Part shown: one piece after another, positions 1-7,973 of the stretch
Layout of the letters: each line of letters opens with the position of its first letter
How positions within the stretch are numbered: position 1 is the first letter of the stretch
Origin: Sinomonas notoginsengisoli
GTDB lineage: Bacteria; Actinomycetota; Actinomycetes; Actinomycetales; Micrococcaceae
Direction of reading: 5' to 3'
DNA length: 64,000 nt
Assembly: GCF_021554725.1 (NCBI RefSeq)
Contig: NZ_JAIZDP010000002.1
Coordinates: 248,001-312,000, forward strand
Position numbers and translations under genes: made by a program
Notes under the pieces: model-generated
What the model saw: only the letters and a program-made list of their open reading frames with translations
Databases searched by the model: none
Told to the model about the DNA's origin: nothing

Positions 1-264
1 CTCGAGGCGGCAGAGGATCCAGAAGGCGGCCTGCCCGCACCGATGCAGGCCAAGCTCTCCGCCGCCGCCGACTACCTCGAGGTGGCACCCGTCGTCGTGA
101 ACGTGGTCCGCGACCTCACACTGCCCTCGCTGGAGGCGGCGGGGGCACGGCTCCGGGCGGTCGACGGCGAGCCTCGCCTCGAGCTCGAACAGCTCGCCTC
201 AGGCTGGAACCTCGGCGGGTCGGTGAAGCGCCTCCTCGCAGCGCTCGACCGCTATGGGCGCTGA
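1..264 (+). CDS. C-terminal part of an unidentified protein (cut by window edge)
   Basis: The frame is open from base 1, so the gene starts outside the window; the last 87 residues and a TGA stop are visible. The tail is soluble in character, Leu/Ala-rich, and ends in SVKRLLAALDRYGR. There is no membrane segment or catalytic motif that I recognise. The ATG at 43 is internal to the open frame and probably not the start. The gene converges on the nucleoside kinase gene, whose stop lies five bases away, leaving no room for a terminator. Coding is supported by strong G/C bias at third positions. I do not assign a function. Confidence 0.55.
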   Translation, partial: LEAAEDPEGGLPAPMQAKLSAAADYLEVAPVVVNVVRDLTLPSLEAAGARLRAVDGEPRLELEQLASGWNLGGSVKRLLAALDRYGR

Positions 265-269
265 GGGCC

Positions 270-896
270 TCAGCCAATCACGAGGTCAGCGCGGTGCTTG
301 GTCGCCCTGACGAGGCGGGCGTTGGCCTCGTCCGAGCGGAGCACCCATTCTCTGGCCTGCTCGGAGGCCTTGCCGAACTGGATGTGGCGCGTGACGAGCC
401 GGTCGATGCGGGTGGAGGGCTCGGTGTCGACATACCAGACTTCGCGCATCCATGAGCGGGCGGCCGCCCACTGCGGTTCCTCGAGGAGGAGATAGTTCCC
501 CTCGGAGACAACGAGGCGGGCCTCGGGTGGGACGGCGATGGCCGCGGCGATGGGCTGTTCCAGCGTGCGCTCGAAGCCCGGCGCGTACACAACGGCTCCC
601 GAGCTGGCGGCAATTCTTTCCAAGAGCGCAGCGTAGCCGTCGGGGTCGAAGGTCTCCGGCGCGCCCTTCCGGTCGAGGAGGCCGAGGCGTTCGAGCTGGG
701 CGTCTGCGAGGTGGAAGCCGTCCATCGGCACATGCGCGACCGAGCGCTCGCCATACTCGCCGCGGAGGCTGCGGAGAAGCGCGTCGGCGAGGGTCGTCTT
801 GCCGGCTCCGGGTTCGCCGCAGATCCCGAGGATGGCCCGTGCGCCGTTCTCTGATGCGAGCGCAGCGGCCCGTCGTGTCAAAGTGGCGAGGTCCAT
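270..896 (-). CDS. Nucleoside/nucleotide kinase family protein (P-loop, uridine kinase/pantothenate kinase-like)
   Basis: A cytosolic P-loop kinase of 208 residues, expected to transfer phosphate from ATP to a small metabolite (nucleoside, pantothenate or sugar-like). The Walker A motif GEPGAGKTT is near residues 26-34. Further on, VPMDGFHLAD is the substrate-pocket motif typical of the uridine kinase/PanK/phosphoribulokinase fold, and VVSEGNYLLLEE is the Walker-B-like strand. The length fits the E. coli YggC/FrcK-type family rather than full-length uridine kinase. The ATG at 896 is preceded by a weak GAGG. The gene stands alone and converges on the partial gene upstream. Family is fairly sure; substrate is not. 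Confidence 0.82.
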   Translation of the reverse strand: MDLATLTRRAAALASENGARAILGICGEPGAGKTTLADALLRSLRGEYGERSVAHVPMDGFHLADAQLERLGLLDRKGAPETFDPDGYAALLERIAASSGAVVYAPGFERTLEQPIAAAIAVPPEARLVVSEGNYLLLEEPQWAAARSWMREVWYVDTEPSTRIDRLVTRHIQFGKASEQAREWVLRSDEANARLVRATKHRADLVIG

Positions 897-1219
897 GCCT
901 CAGCCTACCCAGCCGTTCGTCCGGCTGCGGTGCCCGGATGCAGCGAGCCTCAGCGAGATGCAGCCCCTGGATCTCTACGGTCAGAGCATGATCACGGTGG
1001 ACGTACTCGACGGCCAGACCTCGATCGAAGAGGCCCTGGCCGACATAGGCGAGGTGTGGTCCGCGGAGGGATCCGTGGATGAGTTCGTGCAGCTGACGCT
1101 GTTCTGACATCGCGGTCTCCGGCGCGGACGAGAACAGATCTTGTCCTTCCGGCCCCGTGGATCATAGCGTGATGGCATCCCCGGCTATGAAGGGCAGTCT
1201 GACTTGACTGAGGGTGCAC
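897..1219. other. Divergent intergenic region with one doubtful small ORF
   Basis: This 323-base gap separates the divergent kinase and ketopantoate-reductase genes. A plus-strand frame from an ATG at 958 to the TGA at 1105-1107 would encode 49 residues, including the acidic stretch TSIEEALADIGEVWSAEGS. It has no convincing ribosome-binding site and I know no homologue, so I do not call it a gene with confidence. Promoters for both flanking genes must lie here, but I see no clear -35/-10 pair. Confidence 0.3.
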
Positions 1220-2641
1220 ATGTCTGAAGACCGCGATCCGGGCGTCGACGAGACGACACCGCGGCGATATATCGTGATCGGTGCAGGGGCGGTCGGCGGG
1301 ACAATCGCCGCGCGCCTGGCCCAACACGAGGTACAAGCCATCGCGGTTGCCCGAGGCGAACATGGGCGGGCGATCTCCGACCACGGACTGCGGCTGCGCA
1401 CCCCCGATGGCGATACCCTCGTACACCCGAAGGTCTGGAGCTCGGCCGAGCAGGCCAGGCTTGACCACGGCGACGTGCTGGTATTGGCAGTGAAGGCCCA
1501 AGACGCTGGTGCCGCGCTGGCGGAATGGGCCGACGCGCCGCTACCGGATGGCACCTCGGCGGGGGAGACCCTGCCTCTGCTCGTCTGCCTGAACGGGGTC
1601 GCCGGAGAGGACCTGGCGCAGCGGTTCTTCCGCCGGGTGTTCGGCGTCCGCGTCTTGGCGCCGTGCAGCCATCTCGAGCCCGGTGTAGTGGCCGCATTTT
1701 TCACCGGGGCCTCGGCCGTACTCAAGATGGGCAGGGTACCGGCCGCCGCGGCCACCGCGGAAGACCAGCGCCTCCTCACTGCCATCCAGCGGGTATGGTC
1801 AGCAGCCCTGCTCCGGGTCGACCTCCCCTCGGATGTCATGCCGTGGAAATACAGCAAGCTGGTAGCCAATCTCGGCAACGCTGTCGACGCGTTGGTGGGC
1901 GACGTGGGCGGTGCGATCGACCTGGTCGAATTGACCCGTGAGGAAGGCAGACACGTCCTGCGCGCGGCGGGAATTTCGCTGGTTCCCGATCTGGAGGAAG
2001 TGGCCGAAAACGAGAACAGGCCGGGCTATGCGCCACTGCCGGGCCAGCCCCGACCAGGCTCGTCGTCGTGGCAGTCATTGGCACTCGGCCGGGGAAGCAT
2101 CGAATCGGACTACCTCAACGGGGAAATCGTCCGTATTGCCCGCCGAATCGGCCTCGATGCGCCGATCAACGCGCGGCTGAGCCGCATCGCGAGCCGAGTG
2201 GCGCGCCTCGGGAGCGCCCACGCGCTGGTCACCTTCTACTGGGCAGGCGGAGGCCGATGGCTGGTCGAGACGCTGGGGCCTGACCTTCCGGCCCGGTTCG
2301 CCGACCTGGCATGGGTGCTGGCAGTGATCGGCGTGGTGAAGCTGGCCTGCGCCGCGGGCCCTGCCGTACTGGACTGGCTGTCGTGGCCTGCGCCCAAGTT
2401 CTGGCGCCCTACCTGCTGGGCGGGAGCTGCGGTCTTGGTGTGCTGGGGCGGGCTGAACACCATTGTCGGTAATCTGGTGCTCGCAGGCATCGTGCGGCCA
2501 GCCGGGGGATTCGACCGTGATGCGATGGTCGGGCACGCCTGGCTGTGGGACCCGCTGTTCCTGGCATGGGGCGCGGCGCTGGGTCTGGGCATGTGGGCGA
2601 GCCGCCGGCGGGCCGTGGGCTTGTCGACCGAGTCTGGCTAG
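1220..2641 (+). CDS. Ketopantoate reductase-like (ApbA/PanE) protein fused to a DUF3995-like membrane domain
   Basis: A 473-residue two-part protein. Residues about 17-325 are an ApbA/PanE-type NAD(P)-dependent reductase: the Rossmann motif GAGAVGG is at 21-27, followed by VLVLAVKAQD, LVCLNGVAGED and the C-terminal-domain motif PWKYSKLVANLGNA. Family members reduce 2-dehydropantoate or related 2-oxoacids. From about H334 the chain becomes hydrophobic and resembles DUF3995, a small integral-membrane family, starting at the Y/F-W-A-G-G-G-R-W motif that normally follows its first membrane helix; that helix is missing. The chain ends with LVLAGIVRP and a WDPLFLAWG helix. ATG 1220 follows AGGG; GTG 1214 is the alternative start. 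The last bases overlap the stop of the convergent PEP-mutase gene. Confidence 0.75.
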   Translation: MSEDRDPGVDETTPRRYIVIGAGAVGGTIAARLAQHEVQAIAVARGEHGRAISDHGLRLRTPDGDTLVHPKVWSSAEQARLDHGDVLVLAVKAQDAGAALAEWADAPLPDGTSAGETLPLLVCLNGVAGEDLAQRFFRRVFGVRVLAPCSHLEPGVVAAFFTGASAVLKMGRVPAAAATAEDQRLLTAIQRVWSAALLRVDLPSDVMPWKYSKLVANLGNAVDALVGDVGGAIDLVELTREEGRHVLRAAGISLVPDLEEVAENENRPGYAPLPGQPRPGSSSWQSLALGRGSIESDYLNGEIVRIARRIGLDAPINARLSRIASRVARLGSAHALVTFYWAGGGRWLVETLGPDLPARFADLAWVLAVIGVVKLACAAGPAVLDWLSWPAPKFWRPTCWAGAAVLVCWGGLNTIVGNLVLAGIVRPAGGFDRDAMVGHAWLWDPLFLAWGAALGLGMWASRRRAVGLSTESG

Positions 2642-3417
2642 TTCAGAGCGGGGGTGTCGGCTGGGACAACGCCAGTGCCGTAGAGGTCAGATGCGAGGTC
2701 GCGCAGTGCCCTGAGGGCGACCCTCTGGGTGTAGGGCCCGTACGATATCCGAGCCACCCCCAGCTCCTGCATCTGCCCGGCGGGCAGGGCGCCCGGCGCG
2801 CCGATGACCGAGAGCTTTCCTCTCCCGAGCCCCTCGACCAACGGCTCGATGACCTCCCGAGTGAGGGCGCCCGGGACGAACACCAGTGCCGCACCGGCAT
2901 TCAGGAAGGCCCGGCCGCGCTGTATCGCATCCTGGATGCTGTCCTCGATCGGGCGGTTGCCGCCCCGGAAGACCGCGTCCGTGCGGGCGTTGAGCTGGAA
3001 GGCGATGCCCTCATCCGCCGCGGCCGATGTGATGGCTTGGACGCGGGCGACGGCTTCGTCGAAGGGCCGGAGCCTGTCCTCAACGTTCGCCCCCACGACT
3101 CCGAGCGCGATGGCACGGCGGATCGTCTCGGCGGGGTCCTCGTACCCATCGTCCAGGTCAGCGGTCACCGGAAGGTCGACAGCGTCCACGACCGTCTTGA
3201 TCCCTGCGAGTGCTGTCTCCAAGGGCATCGTCCCGTCGGCGTACCCGCGGGAGGACGCGATGGAGTGGCCAGCAGTGGCGATGGCACGGGTTCCCGGAAC
3301 GGCGGCAACCGTCGCGGCGCTCACAGCGTCCCAGACGTTGACCACACGCAGGATCTCCGGTGCTTCGTGCAGCGCCTTGAGACGGTTGGCGCGCTCGGCC
3401 GTATCGGTGGCAGTCAT
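2638..3417 (-). CDS. Isocitrate lyase/PEP mutase family protein
   Basis: A 259-residue (alpha/beta)8-barrel enzyme of the PEP mutase/2-methylisocitrate lyase superfamily, which makes or breaks C-C or C-P bonds next to a carboxylate with Mg2+. The Mg-binding acidic cluster is seen in DLDDGYEDPAE, followed by VVGANVEDR and LNARTDA, all at the expected spacing. The KKCGH-type lyase loop is not obvious, so this is more like the short carboxyvinyl-carboxyphosphonate phosphorylmutase-type proteins than a true isocitrate lyase. The start is well supported by GAAGGAG upstream of the ATG. It appears to be monocistronic. The substrate cannot be named from the sequence. Confidence 0.85.
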   Translation of the reverse strand: MTATDTAERANRLKALHEAPEILRVVNVWDAVSAATVAAVPGTRAIATAGHSIASSRGYADGTMPLETALAGIKTVVDAVDLPVTADLDDGYEDPAETIRRAIALGVVGANVEDRLRPFDEAVARVQAITSAAADEGIAFQLNARTDAVFRGGNRPIEDSIQDAIQRGRAFLNAGAALVFVPGALTREVIEPLVEGLGRGKLSVIGAPGALPAGQMQELGVARISYGPYTQRVALRALRDLASDLYGTGVVPADTPALN

Positions 3418-3524
3418 GCTCTCTCTCCTTCTGTGGCCATGGTGAGCATCAGCGACCTCGACCTCAGCTCCTGTGCTGCAACCGCCGGTGCGGCGACGCT
3501 GTCGACGTCCGGGGCGAATTGGGT

Positions 3525-3553
3525 GGGGCGGCGGTCGGAGAGATCGCCGCCCC
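3525..3553 (-). terminator. GC-rich hairpin downstream of the DUF2171 gene
   Basis: GGGGCGGCG (3525-3533) pairs perfectly with CGCCGCCCC (3545-3553) across an 11-base loop. It lies about 40 bases beyond the stop of the minus-strand DUF2171 gene and upstream of the PEP-mutase gene, so it could end transcription of the former. There is no long T-run, as is common in high-GC actinobacteria. Confidence 0.55.
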
Positions 3554-3590
3554 CCTTCAGAGCAAGGCCGTTGGCCTTTGCGCTCACTGG

Positions 3591-3926
3591 TCAGCCTCGC
3601 TGGCCTGCCTTGAGCCAGAGCGTGTCTCCCTCGACGCGGTCCAGCTCGTCCGAGGCGAGGTACTCGTGGCCTGCGAACAGGCCGGACTTGTCGATCTTCA
3701 CGAAACCCAGCCGCAGAAGCCTTTCAGCTTCGTGCCGAGGCAGTTTGGACGTTTGGGCGAAGTCGTCGACGAGGGTCCCGGCGAGCCCCCCGGTTTCGGG
3801 ATCGGTCTGCCCATCGGCTGTCACTGCCTCCGGGTCGCCCATCTTGAGGTCTTCGACCTTGCCGATCTTCTTCCCATCGGGCCCAACTACATGCATCCCT
3901 TCACGTACCTGTTCGATGACGGACAT
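3591..3926 (-). CDS. DUF2171 domain protein (PRC-barrel-like)
   Basis: A small cytosolic protein of 111 residues. The N-terminal half contains the PRC-barrel-like pattern VREGMHVVGPDGKKIGKVED, a beta-barrel fold typical of DUF2171 proteins; the C-terminal half carries GFVKIDKSGLFAGHEYLAS and ends DTLWLKAG. Family members have no established enzymatic role and are often stress-associated. I choose the ATG at 3926 because AAAGGA sits eight bases upstream; an in-frame upstream extension to 3968 has no such site. Single gene, followed by a hairpin at 3525-3553. Confidence 0.85.
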   Translation of the reverse strand: MSVIEQVREGMHVVGPDGKKIGKVEDLKMGDPEAVTADGQTDPETGGLAGTLVDDFAQTSKLPRHEAERLLRLGFVKIDKSGLFAGHEYLASDELDRVEGDTLWLKAGQRG

Positions 3927-4009
3927 CGTTGGTGTCCTTTCAGTCGGTCCCCGGAGCTGGATGCCCACATTCTAGAACTGGCCCCGCTCCGGGAGAATGC
4001 GCCAGGGTG

Positions 4010-4960
4010 TCAGGCGCTGAGCTCCAGCATCAGGGCAGGCAGTTCGTCGGCAAGTTCGCGGGCCAGGAACCCCAGCGGCCCCAGCCTGCTTGCCAGCCGG
4101 TCCGCCGCTGATGCGTGCAGGTGGGTGCCCCAGCAGGCTGCCTGCACGCTGCTGGTTCCCCGGGCCCGGAGACCGGCAATCGCCCCGGCCAGGACGTCCC
4201 CGCTGCCGGAGGTGCCCAGGCCGCCGTATCCCGTGGTGATCTTCCACAATTCCGGTTCCTTCGGACCCCGTCCGGGCGGCTGGGTGATCAGCCCGTGGCA
4301 GCTGACCACGGCGTCGAACCTGTCGGAAATCTCCGCGAGGTCCTTCTCGAGGTGGTCCACCTCCCGGCCCAGCAGGACCGCCGCCTCCCTGAGATTCGGG
4401 GTGAGGATCAGCCGGCCGCGCCACGGGTCCAACTGGTCCTGAAGCGGCACCAGGGCGCCCAGGGCGTAGGCGTCGAGGACGACGGCGGACCCTCCCCGAC
4501 CGCCAGCGTCACCGCCGGGCGGACCGCCGTCGCCCGCCTCGCGTGTGAGCATCGCGGCCAGCAGCTCCCCGGCAAGGTCGGGATCGTCCAGCCCCGGCCC
4601 CACCAGGACCGTGTCCGCCTGGTCCAGATATGACGAGATCCGGTCCAGGTCTGGCTTGACCGAGCCGTCCGCGGTTTCCGGCAGGCCGATAGAACCACAC
4701 TCCGGCAACGCCACCCCCAGCTGCACGGCCACCGATTCGGCCACTGCCACTGTGAGTTTTCCAGCCCCGGCGCGCAGGGCCGTTGCCCCCGCCAGCAGGG
4801 CGGCGCCGGGGGTGGCCCGGGCTCCGCCGACCACCAGCACGGATCCGCGGGAATACTTGTCCTGGCCGGGCGCCGGGAGCGGCCACTCCCTCAGGAGCGA
4901 CGGCGTCACCAGGGTAACGCCGGAGGAATCACTCCGGCCGGGCACTGGTGTCTCCGGCAT
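4010..4960 (-). CDS. nnrD: ADP-dependent NAD(P)H-hydrate dehydratase
   Basis: A 316-residue ribokinase-fold enzyme that repairs damaged NADH and NADPH hydrates in the cytosol, using ADP or ATP. Diagnostic motifs are KYSRGSVLVVGG near the N terminus, LTPNLREAAVLLG, and the nucleotide-binding, catalytic glycine/aspartate motif TTGYGGLGTSGSGDVLAG. In many bacteria NnrD is fused to the epimerase NnrE; this is the stand-alone dehydratase. ATG 4960 is chosen because residues upstream of it in the frame do not resemble the family. It overlaps the 3' end of the histidine phosphatase gene by 32 bases, so the two are probably co-transcribed. Confidence 0.92.
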   Translation of the reverse strand: MPETPVPGRSDSSGVTLVTPSLLREWPLPAPGQDKYSRGSVLVVGGARATPGAALLAGATALRAGAGKLTVAVAESVAVQLGVALPECGSIGLPETADGSVKPDLDRISSYLDQADTVLVGPGLDDPDLAGELLAAMLTREAGDGGPPGGDAGGRGGSAVVLDAYALGALVPLQDQLDPWRGRLILTPNLREAAVLLGREVDHLEKDLAEISDRFDAVVSCHGLITQPPGRGPKEPELWKITTGYGGLGTSGSGDVLAGAIAGLRARGTSSVQAACWGTHLHASAADRLASRLGPLGFLARELADELPALMLELSA

Positions 4961-5801
4961 GCTCTGTGACCGCGACGCCCTGCTCCGCCAGATGGCTGGC
5001 CACGTTGAAGCTCTCCAACGTCCACGGCCCCACGCCGGAGGGGCGGACAAACCGGGTCACCGAGGCGTTCAGGATGGATTCCCTGGCTGCAAGGTCCAGC
5101 AGTTCCCTCTCGCTGAGGCCTTCGAGCACATACCGGAACAGCATGATCACGGCGTCGTGGCACACCAGCATCACCCGGTGTCCCATGCCCAAATTGTTCA
5201 GCTCCGCCAGCACGGACCGCAGCCGCAGTGCCACGTCCGCCCAGGACTCCCCTCCCGGCGGACGGTAGTACAGCTTGCCCAGCCAGTTCCGGCGCTCGGA
5301 CTCCTCGGGATAGCGGTTCTCCACGCCCAATCGGGTGAGCCGGTCCAGGATGCCGAGTTCGCGGTCGCGCAGCCGCTCGTCAGCACGCACCTGCAGGGGC
5401 CAGCCTGCTGTCTCCACCGCTATCTCGGCCGTCTGACGGGCCCGCGCGTAGGGGGAGGACACCACAGCGTCCGGGCGGAGCTCAGCGGCGATCCGGCCCA
5501 ATGCGGTACCCAGGGCCTTGGCCTGGTCCCGACCGGTTCCGGACAGGTCGACGTCCGCATCCCGCGCGGGGACGTCGATGACCTCCACGCCGGCCTCACG
5601 CGCGTCCGTGGCCGCGACGTTGCCTTCGCTCTCACCATGCCGGATCAGCAGCAGCTCCACCGCCCCGGCCTCTTGGACCGCCTCCGTCAGGCCGTCGTCG
5701 CTGGCCGAATCACCATTGGCCGAATCACCGGCCGCTGAAGTGCCCTTCAAGAAATCACCCCGTCCTCGCCGTGCCGAATGCACGAACACTACCAACGGCA
5801 T
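4929..5801 (-). CDS. Histidine phosphatase (phosphoglycerate mutase-like) family protein
   Basis: A cytosolic phosphohydrolase of up to 290 residues. The catalytic RHGESEGN motif is at about 54-61, with a second arginine in SSPYARARQTAE, the acidic residue in RLRDRELG, and the second catalytic histidine in MLVCHDAVI. The start is uncertain: ATG 5801 lacks a ribosome-binding site and its first 35 codons have lower G/C at third positions. TTG 5750 (GGGGTGA upstream) and GTG 5660 (AGAGG eight bases upstream) are good alternatives. The disputed N terminus holds a short duplication, GDSANGDSA. The gene overlaps nnrD and likely forms a two-gene operon with it. Substrate unknown. Confidence 0.85.
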   Translation of the reverse strand: MPLVVFVHSARRGRGDFLKGTSAAGDSANGDSASDDGLTEAVQEAGAVELLLIRHGESEGNVAATDAREAGVEVIDVPARDADVDLSGTGRDQAKALGTALGRIAAELRPDAVVSSPYARARQTAEIAVETAGWPLQVRADERLRDRELGILDRLTRLGVENRYPEESERRNWLGKLYYRPPGGESWADVALRLRSVLAELNNLGMGHRVMLVCHDAVIMLFRYVLEGLSERELLDLAARESILNASVTRFVRPSGVGPWTLESFNVASHLAEQGVAVTEHAGDTSARPE

Positions 5802-5889
5802 ACCCGGGGAGCGACAGAAAATAACGGACGACGTCGGCCGCGCGCCGTAGCGGGCCTAGCCGCCACCACGCTTACAGTGCGTGAGACCG

Positions 5890-6236
5890 TCACAGCGCGC
5901 CCAGCACATGCTCAAGGTCCTTCAGCGCCGCCGCCGCAGTCGCCGTGGGATCGGACGCTCCCCCGGTCACCGTCACACGGTCCACATCTCCTCCGTCACG
6001 GCGCAGAGGCCCTTCATGCTTCCGTGCAGCAGCGCGAAGGGATGGTCCCCCCGATACAGCCGGAGCTCAACGTCGGCCCGGAACCCCGCGCCGTCGTGCT
6101 CAACGAAGCCGACCAGGCGCGGAGCGAGGCCCCCAGCCCGCCACTGCGCAACGTCCACAGGCGCAACAGGGCGGATCCCATCCCTCGGAAGGCTGTCGAT
6201 ACGCAGCCCCGCGCTGAACACCTCCCCGCCCGGAAC
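5890..6236 (-). pseudogene. Relic of a homoserine dehydrogenase-like protein (C-terminal part, frameshifted)
   Basis: Directly after the tRNase Z stop, in the same frame, about 80 codons read as a protein tail: GLRIDSLPRDGIRPVAP, then DHPFALLHGSMKGLCAVTEE, ending at a TGA after MWTV (5973-5975). Shifting frame there restores TVTGGASDPTATAAAALKD and a stop at 5890-5892. The joined product follows the C-terminal pattern of homoserine dehydrogenases (a DHP-a-L-G segment, then a G-G-A/T-A-A-A-L-D-L segment closing the catalytic domain). The Rossmann half and most of the catalytic domain are missing. A GTG at 6221 could start an 82-residue ORF, but nothing suggests it is functional. Confidence 0.55.
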
Positions 6237-7136
6237 CTATCCCGACACCTGCCACCCGCGCCGCCGCGGCAACCCGACTCGGTCCAGATCATCCGCGGCG
6301 CGCACGACGGCGCCGCCCGCCCGCCGCTGTGCCTGCCGTTCCAGCTCGCCCACCTCGGTATAGCGGGCCGAGAAGTGTGTGAGCACGAGGTTCCGCGCCC
6401 GGGCGCGGCCCGCGATCTCCCCCGCCTGCCCCGCGGTGAGGTGAAGGTACTGCTCGGCGAGCGACGCGTCGTCGTCGCTGAAGGTGCACTCGGTGACCAA
6501 GAGGTCCGCGTCCTCCGCGAGCTCGTCAGCGCCGGAGCAGGGCGCGGTGTCCATGACGAACGCGAAGCGTTGCCCGCGGCGGGCGACGCTCACGTCGTCG
6601 AGCGTCACCTGCCCAAGGCGCCCTTCGCGCTGGAGCCGCCCGACATCCGGCCCCGCGATCCCGGCCTCGGCGAGGCGCTCGGGGATGATCGTCCGTCCGT
6701 CCGGCTCGGCGAGCCGGTACCCGTAGGCCTCGATCCGGTGGCGCAGCGGGCCCACCTCGAGTCCGTCGGCAACCGCCCCCGGAGCACCATGCGGCACGAG
6801 GCGCAGGTCCAGGCCCGGGGACGAGATGGCCACGAGCGCCCGGACCATTGCCTCCCCGGAGGCGGGATAGTGAAGGAAGACCGGATGCTCCACACGGTCG
6901 AGAGACATGCGCGAGAGCACGCCGGGGAGCCCGTAGCAGTGGTCCCCGTGCATGTGGGTGAGGCAGATGCGAGTCACATGCGTGGCGGCGACCCCGGCGT
7001 AGACCATCTGGCGATGGGTCCCCTCGCCCGGGTCGAACAGGAGGCCCTCACCGTCCCACAGCAGGAGATAGCCGTTGTGGTTCCGAGCCCGAGTCGGAAC
7101 CTGCGAGGCGGTGCCGAGCACCACGAGTTCGCGCAT
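6237..7136 (-). CDS. rnz: Ribonuclease Z (tRNase Z, tRNA 3'-end processing)
   Basis: A 299-residue metallo-beta-lactamase-fold endonuclease that removes 3' trailers from tRNA precursors in the cytosol. The metal site is the motif THMHGDHCYGLPG, followed by the aspartate in MDTAPC and the histidine in LVLTHFSARY. VVLGTASQVPTRARN at the N terminus is the usual family start. The length fits the short (bacterial) form, though actinobacterial proteins vary at the C terminus. The stop is immediately followed, in frame, by the homoserine-dehydrogenase-like relic. Probably transcribed alone. Confidence 0.9.
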   Translation of the reverse strand: MRELVVLGTASQVPTRARNHNGYLLLWDGEGLLFDPGEGTHRQMVYAGVAATHVTRICLTHMHGDHCYGLPGVLSRMSLDRVEHPVFLHYPASGEAMVRALVAISSPGLDLRLVPHGAPGAVADGLEVGPLRHRIEAYGYRLAEPDGRTIIPERLAEAGIAGPDVGRLQREGRLGQVTLDDVSVARRGQRFAFVMDTAPCSGADELAEDADLLVTECTFSDDDASLAEQYLHLTAGQAGEIAGRARARNLVLTHFSARYTEVGELERQAQRRAGGAVVRAADDLDRVGLPRRRGWQVSG

Positions 7137-7270
7137 GCTGCTCAGTATGTCCCAGCGCGATGCAGCTGGGCTGCTGCACAGCGGCTACAGCAGCGTGCAG
7201 CCGCGCGGGAGGAGTCCGCCGAGGAGCGCGTGCACGAAGCCACGGCAGGAAACCGGCTCCGCATCTCAGG

Positions 7271-7333
7271 GATGTGACCCCGCAACGCGGAGAGGTGACC
7301 CCTCGTTGCGGAAAGGCGACCACGCGTTGGGCG
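7271..7333. repeat. Array of three degenerate 21-bp units (array A)
   Basis: Three consecutive 21-base units at 7271-7291, 7292-7312 and 7313-7333, all carrying a GTGACCCC- or GCGACCAC-type core followed by a GTTGCGGA-type tail. The first is preceded by CAGG, giving AGGGATGTGACCCC, which closely matches AGGGACATGACCCC of array B at 19.6 kb. It lies 15 bases beyond the stop of the MarR gene that ends the crt operon. See the finding on 21-bp arrays. Confidence 0.65.
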
Positions 7334-7348
7334 GGGGATTGATGCGGC

Positions 7349-7972
7349 CTAGTGCGCCTGCCCGTGCGCTGCATCGATGCGGGCTTCGGTGATCGCCTGT
7401 GTGAGCCGGTTGATCATCCCTGTCACGAGCCATAGCTGCTCGGGCGTGTACTCCGCGAGAACTGGCAGCATGTGCTGGACCATCGGGTCGAACATCTCGC
7501 GCCCCGTCTCGCGGGCACTGGGCGTGGGGCTCACCTCGATCTGGCGCCTGTCCTCGAGCGAATGCCTCCGCTCGAGGTGCCCGGACGCTTCGAGCCTGTC
7601 GATCACGGAGGTCATCGCCGCAGAGCTCAGCACGAGCCGCTCGCGGAGCGCCCCCGGGGTTGCCGTCTCGCCCTGCCGCTCGGCCTCCATGACGGCGTTG
7701 AGTGCGTGGACGTCGTTTCGGGCGAGTCCATGCATGCGCCGAACTGTCTCGGCGTAGCGGTCGGCTTCATTGGTGAACCTCTGCAGGAGGAACAACAACT
7801 CGAAGCCCGGGGATGAGCGCAGCGCGCTTCGCGCTGGATCATCCGCCCCCTCGGGCTCGAAGCGGACGTCCTCCGACCAAGCGATGTCGGGTGGACCAAT
7901 GGGAGCTCCCGTCTCCGGCTCCCGGGGCACAGGGATCCCCTCGGGGTGGCTCGGGTGGTGCACGCTGGACAT
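7349..7972 (-). CDS. MarR family transcriptional regulator, last gene of the carotenoid operon
   Basis: A 207-residue winged-helix regulator. The DNA-binding region is visible as LSSAAMTSVIDRLEASGHLERRHSLEDRRQ (recognition helix plus wing, residues about 117-146), flanked by dimerisation helices. A 60-residue N-terminal extension rich in Pro/Glu is longer than usual. The ATG lies one base after the photolyase stop and has GGAGG upstream, so it is the eighth gene of the crt operon. In Corynebacterium glutamicum, crt genes are repressed by the MarR-type CrtR, which responds to geranylgeranyl diphosphate. By analogy this protein may bind the dyad at 14974-15022, but that is inference; the gene position differs. 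Confidence 0.88.
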   Translation of the reverse strand: MSSVHHPSHPEGIPVPREPETGAPIGPPDIAWSEDVRFEPEGADDPARSALRSSPGFELLFLLQRFTNEADRYAETVRRMHGLARNDVHALNAVMEAERQGETATPGALRERLVLSSAAMTSVIDRLEASGHLERRHSLEDRRQIEVSPTPSARETGREMFDPMVQHMLPVLAEYTPEQLWLVTGMINRLTQAITEARIDAAHGQAH

Positions 7973-7973
7973 T

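Noticed and set aside
2545-3975. Long plus-strand frame antisense to the PEP-mutase and DUF2171 genes
   Set aside because: It is the mirror of high-GC codon bias in the minus-strand genes, which carry clear family motifs; the antisense product has none.
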